Below, in pieces: positions 17,961 through 32,361 of a stretch of 64,000 bases of DNA. The notes under the pieces were generated by a model. The model saw only the letters and a list, made by a program, of their open reading frames with translations. It was not told where the DNA came from and made no database searches. Within the stretch, counting starts at the first letter, position 1; the number at the start of each line of letters is the position of its first letter. The position numbers and the translations under genes were made by a program. The stretch comes from Mycobacterium paraterrae (lineage in GTDB: Bacteria; Actinomycetota; Actinomycetes; Mycobacteriales; Mycobacteriaceae): NCBI RefSeq assembly GCF_022430545.2, contig NZ_CP092488.2:2976001-3040000 (forward strand). Direction: 5' to 3'.

Positions 17961-17999
17961 CGCCCCGACCGCATCCTGCGTCGGGGCGTTCGTCGTTTC
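17961..17999 (+). terminator. Intrinsic terminator/attenuator in the rplJ leader
   Basis: CGCCCCGAC (17961-17969) pairs perfectly with GTCGGGGCG (17980-17988) around CGCATCCTGC, followed by TTCGTCGTTT. It lies 40 bases before the rplJ start and directly after the L10 leader, so it can serve as an attenuator rather than an end of an upstream transcript. Confidence 0.65.
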
Positions 18000-18027
18000 C
18001 GGGCTGAAAGAACCCAAGGAGGAATGC

Positions 18028-18642
18028 ATGGCACAGGCTGACAAGGCCACAGCCGTTGCAGACATCGCTGAGCAGTTCAAGAGCTCAACGGCGACCGTGA
18101 TCACCGAGTATCGCGGGTTGACGGTCGCGAACCTGGCCGAGCTGCGCCGCTCGCTGGCTGGTTCGGCGACGTACTCCGTCGCCAAGAACACGCTGATCAA
18201 GCGGGCCGCGTCGGACGCCGGCGTCGAAGGTCTCGACGAACTGTTCGTCGGCCCGACCGCGATCGCGTTCGTCAGCGGCGAGGCCGTCGACGCCGCCAAG
18301 GCGATCAAGAAGTTCGCCAAGGACCACAAGGCACTGGTCATCAAGGGCGGCTACATGGACGGCCGCGCGTTGTCGGTCGCCGAAGTCGAGCAGATCGCCG
18401 ACTTGGAGTCGCGCGAGGTCCTGCTGGCCAAGCTGGCCGGAGCGATGAAGGCCAACCTGTCCAAGGCGGCCGGGCTGTTCAATGCGCCCGCCTCGCAGAT
18501 GGCCAGGCTTGCCCTTGCACTGCAAGAGAAGAAAGCCGCCGAAGCCCCGGCCGACGCTACGGCCCCCGCCGCCGAAGCGCCGTCTGCCGAGGCAGAGACC
18601 ACCGAAACATCTGCGGAATCACCCGCCGAAACCACCGAATAA
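18028..18642 (+). CDS. rplJ: 50S ribosomal protein L10
   Basis: L10 anchors L7/L12 dimers to the ribosomal stalk. The 204-residue protein begins MAQADKATAVADIAEQFK and has the RNA-binding N-domain (TEYRGLTVANLAELRRSL, YSVAKNTLIKRA) and the C-terminal L7/L12-binding helix. The last ~35 residues are an Ala/Pro/Glu-rich tail (EAPADATAPAAEAPSAEAE) that makes it longer than L10 of most bacteria. AAGGAGG lies well placed before the ATG. Confidence 0.97.
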   Translation: MAQADKATAVADIAEQFKSSTATVITEYRGLTVANLAELRRSLAGSATYSVAKNTLIKRAASDAGVEGLDELFVGPTAIAFVSGEAVDAAKAIKKFAKDHKALVIKGGYMDGRALSVAEVEQIADLESREVLLAKLAGAMKANLSKAAGLFNAPASQMARLALALQEKKAAEAPADATAPAAEAPSAEAETTETSAESPAETTE

Positions 18643-18670
18643 CCCGTAACACCCAGGAAGGACCCACCAC

Positions 18671-19063
18671 ATGTCCAAGCTCTCCACCGACGAACTGCTC
18701 GACGCCTTCAAGGAACTGACCCTGCTCGAGCTCTCGGAGTTCGTGAAGAAGTTCGAAGAGACCTTCGAGGTCACCGCGGCCGCTCCGGTCGCCGTCGCCG
18801 CTGCCGGCCCCGCCGCCGGTGGTGCCCCGGCCGAGGCCGCCGAGGAGCAGTCGGAGTTCGACGTCATCCTCGAGGCCGCCGGTGACAAGAAGATCGGCGT
18901 CATCAAGGTCGTGCGTGAAATCGTCTCCGGCCTTGGCCTGAAGGAAGCCAAGGACCTGGTCGACGGCGCGCCGAAGCCGGTTCTGGAGAAGGCGCCCAAG
19001 GAGGCCGCCGACGACGCCAAGGCCAAGCTCGAGGCCGCCGGCGCCACGGTCACCGTCAAGTAG
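18671..19063 (+). CDS. rplL: 50S ribosomal protein L7/L12
   Basis: The stalk protein that recruits and stimulates translation GTPases. 130 residues: N-terminal dimerisation domain (STDELLDAFKELTLLELSEFVKKFEE), Ala/Gly-rich hinge, and the factor-binding C-terminal domain with KIGVIKVVREIVSGLGLKEAKDLVDGAPK. Starts 28 bases after rplJ with AGGAAGGA as ribosome-binding site. A terminator follows directly. Confidence 0.98.
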   Translation: MSKLSTDELLDAFKELTLLELSEFVKKFEETFEVTAAAPVAVAAAGPAAGGAPAEAAEEQSEFDVILEAAGDKKIGVIKVVREIVSGLGLKEAKDLVDGAPKPVLEKAPKEAADDAKAKLEAAGATVTVK

Positions 19064-19074
19064 TTTCCACGCAG

Positions 19075-19108
19075 AAACCCCCGGAGCCCCAACGGGTTCC
19101 GGGGGTTT
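19075..19108. terminator. Bidirectional intrinsic terminator between rplL and the TetR gene
   Basis: AAACCCCCGGA (19075-19085) and TCCGGGGGTTT (19098-19108) form a perfect 11-bp stem with short A and T runs at the ends, so it can work for rplJL and for the convergent tetR gene. Confidence 0.8.
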
Positions 19109-19115
19109 CGTGCAT

Positions 19116-19796
19116 TCAGCGCTGCACCGCCGCCAGCTGCGACTTGCGCACCAGCTCCGGCGAATCACCCAGGGCCACGAGCAAATTCGTCGTCAACGCC
19201 GCCAGCACCGGACCGACCGCGTTGCCCTGCGCGCCGTACGACCCGGCCAGCTCCAGCATCACGAACCCGTGAATCGCCGCCCAGAACTGCGCGGCGGTCG
19301 CCACCACACCAGCATCGTCGTCGGGTGAGCCGCCGATCCGGCCGGCTTGCATCGCCCGGTGCACGCCGCGCACGACGTGCGCAAAACTGGGGTAGTGGTC
19401 GTTGATCTCGGCCAGGGTCAGCGTGAGCACGTCGTGCGCCGGCGCATTGATCCCGTGCGCGCTGGTGCTGCCGAACATCAACCGATACATGTGCGGCCGC
19501 TCGATCGCATAGCGCCGGTAGGCGATTCCGGTCGCCATCAGATCCGCGACCGGGTCGTCGGTCAACGGCATCGTCAACGCCGCGTCGAACTGACGCAACC
19601 CTTCTTCGGCAACCGCGGCGATCAGGCCCGGCATACCGCTGAAGTATGTGTAGACCGCCATCGTCGACGTTCCGGCGGCGCTGGCGATTTTGCGCGTCTG
19701 CAGTCCGTCCGGCCCGTCCTGGTCGAGGATGTCGACGGCGACGCGCAGCAGTTCGTCGCGCACGTTGCGCGGCTGGCGGGGAATCGAAGACGTCAT
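19116..19796 (-). CDS. TetR-family transcriptional regulator next to carotenoid oxygenase
   Basis: 226 residues from the ATG at 19796; a much longer in-frame ORF runs back over the divergent gene and is rejected. The N-terminal DNA-binding region (LLRVAVDILDQDGPDGLQTRKIASAAGTSTMAVYTYFSGMPGL) is a typical TetR helix-turn-helix. The C-terminal ligand domain has YRRYAIERPHMYRLMFG and HGFVMLELAG, common to the TetR_C group of mycobacteria. Divergent from the carotenoid oxygenase gene with a palindrome in the gap, so it likely controls both. Confidence 0.88.
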   Translation of the reverse strand: MTSSIPRQPRNVRDELLRVAVDILDQDGPDGLQTRKIASAAGTSTMAVYTYFSGMPGLIAAVAEEGLRQFDAALTMPLTDDPVADLMATGIAYRRYAIERPHMYRLMFGSTSAHGINAPAHDVLTLTLAEINDHYPSFAHVVRGVHRAMQAGRIGGSPDDDAGVVATAAQFWAAIHGFVMLELAGSYGAQGNAVGPVLAALTTNLLVALGDSPELVRKSQLAAVQR

Positions 19797-19831
19797 CAGC
19801 AGACATCTTGACACACCTGGCGACGGGTGCG

Positions 19832-19857
19832 TATAACGGTGAAATATCAATGTTATA
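19832..19857. promoter_or_regulatory. Palindromic operator between tetR and carotenoid oxygenase gene
   Basis: TATAAC (19832-19837) is mirrored by GTTATA (19852-19857), with an inner TGA/TCA pair on the same axis, giving an imperfect 26-bp palindrome. It lies in the 79-base divergent region, just before the GTG of the oxygenase gene. Confidence 0.65.
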
Positions 19858-19875
19858 GGAGCTAGGAGCCCCGCC

Positions 19876-21387
19876 GTGACCAACGCCGTAACTACACCGC
19901 CGGCCAACCCATATCTGGATGATTTCCTCGCCCCGGTCCGCGACGAGGTGACCGCCACCGACTTGCCGGTCACCGGGCACATCCCGGATTTCTTGCACGG
20001 TCGCTACTTGCGCAACGGGCCGAACCCGGTCGCCGAGGTCGACCCGGTGACGTATCACTGGTTCACCGGCGACGGAATGGTCCACGGGGTGTCGCTGCAG
20101 GGCGGAAAGGCCAACTGGTATCGCAACCGGTGGGTGCGCAGCGCTGCGGTCCGTCAGGCCCTGGGTGAGGCCGCTGTCGCGCCGAACCTGAAGAGCGGCA
20201 TGCAGGCGCTGGGCGCCAACACCAACGTCTTGGCCCACGCCGGCAAGACGCTGGCGCTGGTCGAGGGTGGTGTCGCCAATTACGAACTCACCGACGAGCT
20301 CGACACCGTCGGGGCATGCGACTTCGACGGCACCCTGTATGGCGGCTATGCCGCCCACCCGCATCGCGACCCGCGTACCGGCGAACTGCACGCGGTGAAT
20401 TACTCGTTCGCACGCGGCAAGTCGGTGCAGTATTCCGTGATCGACACAACCGGGCGGGCCCGTCGCACCGTCGACATCTCGGTATCGGGGTCGCCGATGA
20501 TGCACGACTTCTCGCTGACAGATAAATACGTCGTGCTTTACGACTTGCCGGTCACGCTCGACCCGATGCAGGTGCTGCCGACGAAGATGCCACGCTGGAT
20601 GCGGCGCCCGGCCCAGATCGTGGCCGAAGCCGTCGTCGGTCAGGTGCCGGTGCCCGGGCCGATCGCCGCGAGGTTCAACCGCAACGAGAAGTCGGATTAC
20701 CGGCTGCCTTACGCCTGGAACCCGAAGTACCCGGCGCGCATCGGCGTGATGCCGCGCGAAGGTGGAAACAGTGATGTGCGGTGGTTCGACGTCGAACCCT
20801 GCTACGTCTACCACCCGCTGAATGCTTACTCGGAGGACCGCAACGGCCAGGAAGTGCTGGTACTCGACGTGGTCCGGTACGAGCGGATGTTCGACCGCGA
20901 CCGTCGTGGACCCGGTGACACCGCACCCACCCTGGACCGGTGGACGATCAACCTCGTCACCGGAAAAGTCGGGACCGAACGCCTCGACGACCGCTCGCAG
21001 GAGTTCCCGCGGATCAACGAGACACTGCTGGGCAGCAAGCACCGCTTCGGCTACACCGTCGGCATCGAGGGTGGCTTCGTGGACTCAGGCAGATCGCAAA
21101 TGCTGTCGTCGCTCTACAAGCACGACTTTGCGAGTGGATCGAGCATGGTCGCCCCGCTCGACCCGGAGCTGCTGCTCGGCGAGATGTCCTTCGTCCCGCG
21201 CCCGGCGGCCGACTCGGCTAGTTTGTCTGAGGACGACGGAATCCTGATCGGTTACGGGTATCACCGCGGACGTGCCGAAGGCCAGCTGGTGCTGCTCGAC
21301 GCGCAAACGTGTGAGTCGGTGGCGACAGTGCACTTACCGCAGCGCGTACCGATGGGATTTCACGGCAACTGGGCGCCTCAGGACTGA
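19876..21387 (+). CDS. Carotenoid cleavage oxygenase
   Basis: Non-haem iron dioxygenases of this family cut carotenoids or stilbenes; the M. tuberculosis protein in this place cleaves several carotenoids. The 503-residue protein has the four expected iron-binding histidine regions: AAHPHRDPRTGE near 161, MMHDFSLTDKYVV near 210, VYHPLNAYSE near 313 and the C-terminal MGFHGNWAPQ near 496. FLHGRYLRNGPNP marks the N-terminal family signature. GTG start with GGAG upstream. Confidence 0.9.
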   Translation: MTNAVTTPPANPYLDDFLAPVRDEVTATDLPVTGHIPDFLHGRYLRNGPNPVAEVDPVTYHWFTGDGMVHGVSLQGGKANWYRNRWVRSAAVRQALGEAAVAPNLKSGMQALGANTNVLAHAGKTLALVEGGVANYELTDELDTVGACDFDGTLYGGYAAHPHRDPRTGELHAVNYSFARGKSVQYSVIDTTGRARRTVDISVSGSPMMHDFSLTDKYVVLYDLPVTLDPMQVLPTKMPRWMRRPAQIVAEAVVGQVPVPGPIAARFNRNEKSDYRLPYAWNPKYPARIGVMPREGGNSDVRWFDVEPCYVYHPLNAYSEDRNGQEVLVLDVVRYERMFDRDRRGPGDTAPTLDRWTINLVTGKVGTERLDDRSQEFPRINETLLGSKHRFGYTVGIEGGFVDSGRSQMLSSLYKHDFASGSSMVAPLDPELLLGEMSFVPRPAADSASLSEDDGILIGYGYHRGRAEGQLVLLDAQTCESVATVHLPQRVPMGFHGNWAPQD

Positions 21388-21410
21388 TCAAATCTGGCCT
21401 AACCGTGCGC

Positions 21411-21416
21411 TACAGT
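21411..21416 (+). promoter_or_regulatory. -10 box of mkl
   Basis: TACAGT fits TANNNT and would start transcription near 21423, giving a leader of about 50 bases with AGCGGGAGGG before the ATG at 21476. The -35 region is not obvious. Confidence 0.4.
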
Positions 21417-21475
21417 GACTCAAGCCACAAGCTGGGCTTGGGCTGCGATCAGCAACATCAGCGGGAGGGTTTCGC

Positions 21476-22525
21476 ATGGGCATCGGTATCTCGGTCGAGG
21501 GACTGACCAAGTCCTTCGGGTCCCAGCGAATCTGGGAAGACGTCACGATGGAAATCCCGGAGGGGGAAGTCAGCGTTCTGCTGGGCCCCTCGGGTACGGG
21601 CAAGTCCGTCTTCTTGAAGTCGTTGATTGGTCTGCTGCGCCCCGAGCGGGGTTCGATCATCGTCGACGGCACCGACATCACCGAGTGTTCGGCCAAGGAG
21701 CTCTACGACATTCGCACCCTGTTCGGCGTCATGTTCCAGGACGGCGCGCTGTTCGGGTCGATGAACCTCTACGACAACACCGCATTCCCGCTGCGCGAGC
21801 ACACCAAGAAGAAGGAAAGCGAAATCCGTGACATCGTCATGGAGAAGCTGGACATGGTGGGTCTGACCGGGGATGAGAAGAAGTTCCCCGGTGAGATCTC
21901 CGGTGGTATGCGCAAGCGTGCCGGGCTGGCCCGCTCGCTGGTGCTCGACCCGCAGATCATCCTGTGTGACGAGCCGGACTCCGGTCTGGACCCGGTGCGT
22001 ACCGCATACCTATCGCAGCTGTTGATCGACATCAACGCCCAGATCGACTGCACGATCTTGATCGTCACGCACAACATCAACATCGCCCGCACGGTGCCTG
22101 ACAACATGGGCATGCTGTTCCGCCGCAAGCTGGTCATGTTCGGCCCGCGCGAGGTGTTGTTGACCTCTGATGAGCCGGTGGTGCGCCAGTTCCTCAACGG
22201 CCGCCGGATCGGGCCGATCGGTATGTCGGAGGAAAAAGACGAGGCCACCATGGCCGAGGAGCAGGCCCACTTGGAGGCCGGCCACCACGACGGTGGTGTC
22301 GACGAGATCGAGGGCGTGCCGCCACAGGTCACCGCGACGCCCGGGATGCCGGAGCGTAAAGCCGCCAAGCGCCGCCAGGACCGGGTCCGGGAGAACCTGC
22401 ACCTGCTGCCCAAGCAGGCCCAGGAAGCCATCCTCGAGTCCTTTGAAAACGACAAGACCGCGCACAACCCGGCCCACAAGTACGAAGACCCCGACACCGC
22501 CTCGATACCGACGCAGCGCGGGTAG
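21476..22525 (+). CDS. mkl: MCE transporter ATPase Mkl (MceG)
   Basis: The shared ATPase that powers Mce lipid/sterol importers in mycobacteria. The 349-residue protein has Walker A GPSGTGKSV near 38, the signature SGGMRKRAG near 140, Walker B IILCDEPDSGLDP near 160 and a switch His in IVTHN. A ~100-residue charged C-terminal extension (ERKAAKRRQDRVRENLHLLPKQAQEAILESFE) follows; this is typical for the mycobacterial protein. No permease genes are adjacent, as expected since mce operons lie elsewhere. Cytoplasmic face of the membrane. Confidence 0.92.
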   Translation: MGIGISVEGLTKSFGSQRIWEDVTMEIPEGEVSVLLGPSGTGKSVFLKSLIGLLRPERGSIIVDGTDITECSAKELYDIRTLFGVMFQDGALFGSMNLYDNTAFPLREHTKKKESEIRDIVMEKLDMVGLTGDEKKFPGEISGGMRKRAGLARSLVLDPQIILCDEPDSGLDPVRTAYLSQLLIDINAQIDCTILIVTHNINIARTVPDNMGMLFRRKLVMFGPREVLLTSDEPVVRQFLNGRRIGPIGMSEEKDEATMAEEQAHLEAGHHDGGVDEIEGVPPQVTATPGMPERKAAKRRQDRVRENLHLLPKQAQEAILESFENDKTAHNPAHKYEDPDTASIPTQRG

Positions 22526-22967
22526 AGAAAACCCCGGATCCGGCTATTTGGTGCCGGCCGGCTGCGTCCGGCTTCGCCGCCCTTGCCACCGTCACGGAAG
22601 GAGTTTGTTCCACAAACAAGGTGCGTCACCTCTTGACGGAACCCTCTGCACGCGTCACTCTGTTGGGCAGCATGTATGCACGGGAAAGTAGAGACGCCAG
22701 CCAGCGCCGATACCCCCGAGCACGGTAGTTGAGGAATGCGCCGTCCTGCGCTATTGTTGGACGTTGCGCTGGCTGCCTCCTGCCCACCTCACACCCGCCA
22801 CACGACATCGTGGTCCTAGCTTGAGCTATCGCTGACCAAAGCGAATTAGCTGCGTGCGTGAGATTCGGACAGATCGTCCGCCAGCCGAACCGACAAAGTT
22901 ATAGCGGCGAACGGCTCGGAGTGATCTCCGGATCTGTAGTCGCGTGAGGTGCTGGAAGGAATGCATC
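22526..22967 (+). other. mkl-rpoB intergenic region
   Basis: 442 bases without a convincing gene. Just after mkl there are GC-rich short inverted repeats (CCGGATCCGG; GCCGGCCGGC) without a U-tract. TTGACG at 22633 has no good -10 partner. A better promoter is listed at 22729-22757. The last 60 bases carry the rpoB ribosome-binding site. Confidence 0.7.
22729..22757 (+). promoter_or_regulatory. Candidate rpoBC promoter
   Basis: TTGAGG (22729-22734), 17 bases, TATTGT (22752-22757). Start of transcription would be near 22764, giving a leader of about 200 bases. The same TATTGT -10 is found before rpsL at 38144. Confidence 0.5.
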
Positions 22968-26462
<3,495 letters not shown>

Positions 26463-26528
26463 CGACGAGCGCTTGCGCGAGTCCATTCAACACAGTGTTA
26501 CTAAACCCGCAAGGGGAAAGGGAGTTAC

Positions 26529-30479
<3,951 letters not shown>

Positions 30480-30544
30480 TTCGACGACGATGCGACTCGG
30501 TACGAGTCGCTGAGGAGTCGGACAAGACTTCGCTAGTCGACAAA

Positions 30545-30580
30545 CGAAAAAGCCCCGAGCTTCGGCTCGGGGCTTTTTCG
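30545..30580. terminator. Strong intrinsic terminator after rpoC
   Basis: A perfect 16-bp stem closes a TTCG tetraloop: positions 30545-30560 pair with 30565-30580. The core is AGCCCCGAGC/GCTCGGGGCT flanked by five A and five T, so it can act in both directions. Confidence 0.92.
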
Positions 30581-30591
30581 TGCCCCGGCGC

Positions 30592-30648
30592 TCGACAGTG
30601 CGTCCAGCCGCACATTCGGCGTCGACAGTGCGTCCAGCCGCACATTCG
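30592..30648. repeat. Two tandem copies of a 27-base unit after rpoC
   Basis: The 27-base unit at 30592-30618 recurs exactly at 30622-30648, with GCG between (30-base period). Each unit contains GTGCG-TCCAGC-CGCAC, a short inverted repeat. It lies between the rpoC terminator and the nfo promoter and has no coding role that I can see. Confidence 0.9.
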
Positions 30649-30695
30649 CAAGCAATCGGGCCGCGCGTTCGGGGGAGCCCGTCGGCCGCTCTCAC

Positions 30696-30701
30696 TAGAC
30701 T
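30696..30701 (+). promoter_or_regulatory. -10 box of a probable leaderless nfo promoter
   Basis: TAGACT ends seven bases before the GTG start at 30709. The same hexamer at nearly the same spacing is found before the gene at 1944. Confidence 0.55.
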
Positions 30702-30708
30702 GGCCCGC

Positions 30709-31467
30709 GTGCTCATCGGTTCACACATCAGCCCGCAGGATCCCCTGGCCACCGCCGCGGCCGAAAATGCCGACGTCGTCCAGATCTTCCTCGGCAACCC
30801 GCAGAGCTGGAAGGCCCCGAAACCGCGTGAGGACGCCGCCCAGCTCAAAGCCGCGGCCCTGCCGATCTACGTGCACGCTCCGTACCTGATCAACGTCGCC
30901 TCGGCGAACAACCGGGTGCGGATTCCGTCGCGCAAGATCTTGCAGCAGACCTGTGACGCGGCAACCGACATCGGCGCCGCCGCCGTCATCGTGCACGGCG
31001 GCCACGTAACGGAAGACGACGACCTCGACGAGGGTTTTCAGCGCTGGCGCAAGGCGCTCGACCAGCTGGAGACGAAAGTCCCGGTGTATCTGGAGAATAC
31101 GGCCGGCGGCGACCACGCGATGGCCCGCCACTTCGACACGATCGCCCGGCTGTGGGACCACATCGGGGACGCGGGTATCGGATTCTGCCTCGACACTTGT
31201 CACGCCTGGGCGGCCGGCGAAGGACTGGTCGACGCTGTAGACCGGATCAAAGCGATCACCGGCCGAATCGACCTGGTGCATTGCAACGATTCCAAGGACT
31301 CGGCGGGTTCGGGGCGAGACCGGCACGCCAATTTCGGCACCGGTCAGATCGATCCCGATCTGCTGGTGGCGGTGGTCAAAGCGGCCGACGCGCCGGTGAT
31401 CTGCGAGACGGCCGAAGAGGGCCGCAAGGACGATATCGCCTTCCTGCGGGAGAAGACGAGCGCCTGA
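30709..31467 (+). CDS. nfo: Endonuclease IV (AP endonuclease)
   Basis: Cuts 5' of abasic sites in base excision repair. The 252-residue protein starts VLIGSHISPQDPL and has the zinc-ligand motifs of the family: VHAPYLINVAS, VIVHGGHVT, VYLENTAGG, GFCLDTCHAWAAGE, LVHCNDSKDSAGSGRDRHANFGTG and a final CETAEEG. The GTG at 30709 fits the family length; the upstream open frame passes through the tandem repeats and is not coding. Called end in M. tuberculosis. The lipoprotein gene follows after one base. Confidence 0.96.
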   Translation: MLIGSHISPQDPLATAAAENADVVQIFLGNPQSWKAPKPREDAAQLKAAALPIYVHAPYLINVASANNRVRIPSRKILQQTCDAATDIGAAAVIVHGGHVTEDDDLDEGFQRWRKALDQLETKVPVYLENTAGGDHAMARHFDTIARLWDHIGDAGIGFCLDTCHAWAAGEGLVDAVDRIKAITGRIDLVHCNDSKDSAGSGRDRHANFGTGQIDPDLLVAVVKAADAPVICETAEEGRKDDIAFLREKTSA

Positions 31468-31468
31468 G

Positions 31469-32314
31469 ATGCGTCATGGAGTCGCGATGCTGCTCGGTAT
31501 CGTGCTGGTTCTCGCGGGATGTTCGGTCCTCCAGCCCAAGCCGCCGTCGGGATTTGTCGACGGCGCGAGCATTCACACCATCGGCGTGGGCGGCCAAGAT
31601 CGGGTCTACCGTCTACACAAGCCGGCCGGTCTGACCCATCCAACCAGCCTGGTGGTGGTGTTGCACGGCGGCTTCGGTAACGCCGAGCAAGCCGAAAGAT
31701 CCTACGGCTGGGACCAATTGGCCGATTCGAACAAGTTCGTCGCGGTCTACCCCGATGGCGTCAAGCGCGCGTGGAACGTCAATGGCGGCGGCTGCTGTGG
31801 CAGACCCGCCCGTGAGCACATCGACGACATCGCCTTCATCAGCGCGGTCATCGGCGACGTCGCCAGACACATCGGCATCGACGCGTCGCGTGTATACGCC
31901 ACCGGGATGAGCAACGGCGGCATCATGGCCTACACCCTGGCCTGCAACACCACCCTGTTCGCCGCGGTCGGCCCGGTGGCCGGCACCCAACTGGACCCGT
32001 GCAGGTCCCCGCACCCCACCTCGGTGATGGCGGTGCACGGCACCGCCGATCCGAACATTCCCTATGGCGGCGGCCCCGGCCACGGCTTCGCGCATATCGA
32101 CGGCCCCGCGGTACCCGAGTTGAATGCCTTGTGGCGCAACATCGATCGATGCCAGCCACCAACTGAGAAAACCGACGGCCAGGTCACGACCTCCACGGCG
32201 TCGTGCGCGCAGGGCCTGGGGGTCGCACTGGTGACCGTCGCCGACGGCGGACACCGCTGGCCCGACTTCGCCACCACCAAGCTCTGGGAATTCTTCGACG
32301 GCCACCACCGCTGA
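31469..32314 (+). CDS. lpqP: Lipoprotein of the polyhydroxybutyrate depolymerase/feruloyl esterase type
   Basis: 281 residues. The N-terminus MRHGVAMLLGIVLVLAGCS is a lipoprotein signal peptide with the lipobox LAGC, so the protein should be anchored outside the membrane. The mature part has an esterase fold: LVVVLHGGFGNAEQAE, the nucleophile elbow GMSNGGIMAY, HGTADPNIPYGGG with the likely Asp, and DGGHRWPD with the His. Substrate is unknown. It is coupled to nfo (1-base gap), probably without functional link. Confidence 0.88.
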   Translation: MRHGVAMLLGIVLVLAGCSVLQPKPPSGFVDGASIHTIGVGGQDRVYRLHKPAGLTHPTSLVVVLHGGFGNAEQAERSYGWDQLADSNKFVAVYPDGVKRAWNVNGGGCCGRPAREHIDDIAFISAVIGDVARHIGIDASRVYATGMSNGGIMAYTLACNTTLFAAVGPVAGTQLDPCRSPHPTSVMAVHGTADPNIPYGGGPGHGFAHIDGPAVPELNALWRNIDRCQPPTEKTDGQVTTSTASCAQGLGVALVTVADGGHRWPDFATTKLWEFFDGHHR

Positions 32315-32316
32315 GC

Positions 32317-32354
32317 ATTACACCTCTTGTGCGGTTGTAGGAAAAATGTAATAT
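32317..32354 (+). promoter_or_regulatory. fadE8 promoter with inverted repeat
   Basis: TAATAT (32349-32354) ends seven bases before the ATG at 32362, a leaderless arrangement. ATTACA (32317-32322) and TGTAAT (32347-32352) form an inverted repeat with a 24-base spacer whose right arm overlaps the -10 box, so a repressor binding there could block transcription. Confidence 0.5.
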
Positions 32355-32361
32355 AGGCGGC

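Noticed and set aside
19165..21042. 625-codon minus-strand frame over tetR and the oxygenase gene
   Set aside because: Overlaps two well-supported genes in other frames and has no recognisable domain.
22626..22808. 60-codon minus-strand frame in the mkl-rpoB gap
   Set aside because: No ribosome-binding site, no motif, and it crosses the best rpoB promoter candidate.
30592..30648. Possible CRISPR array after rpoC
   Set aside because: Two copies only, with a 3-base spacer; no cas genes nearby. Recorded as a tandem repeat.
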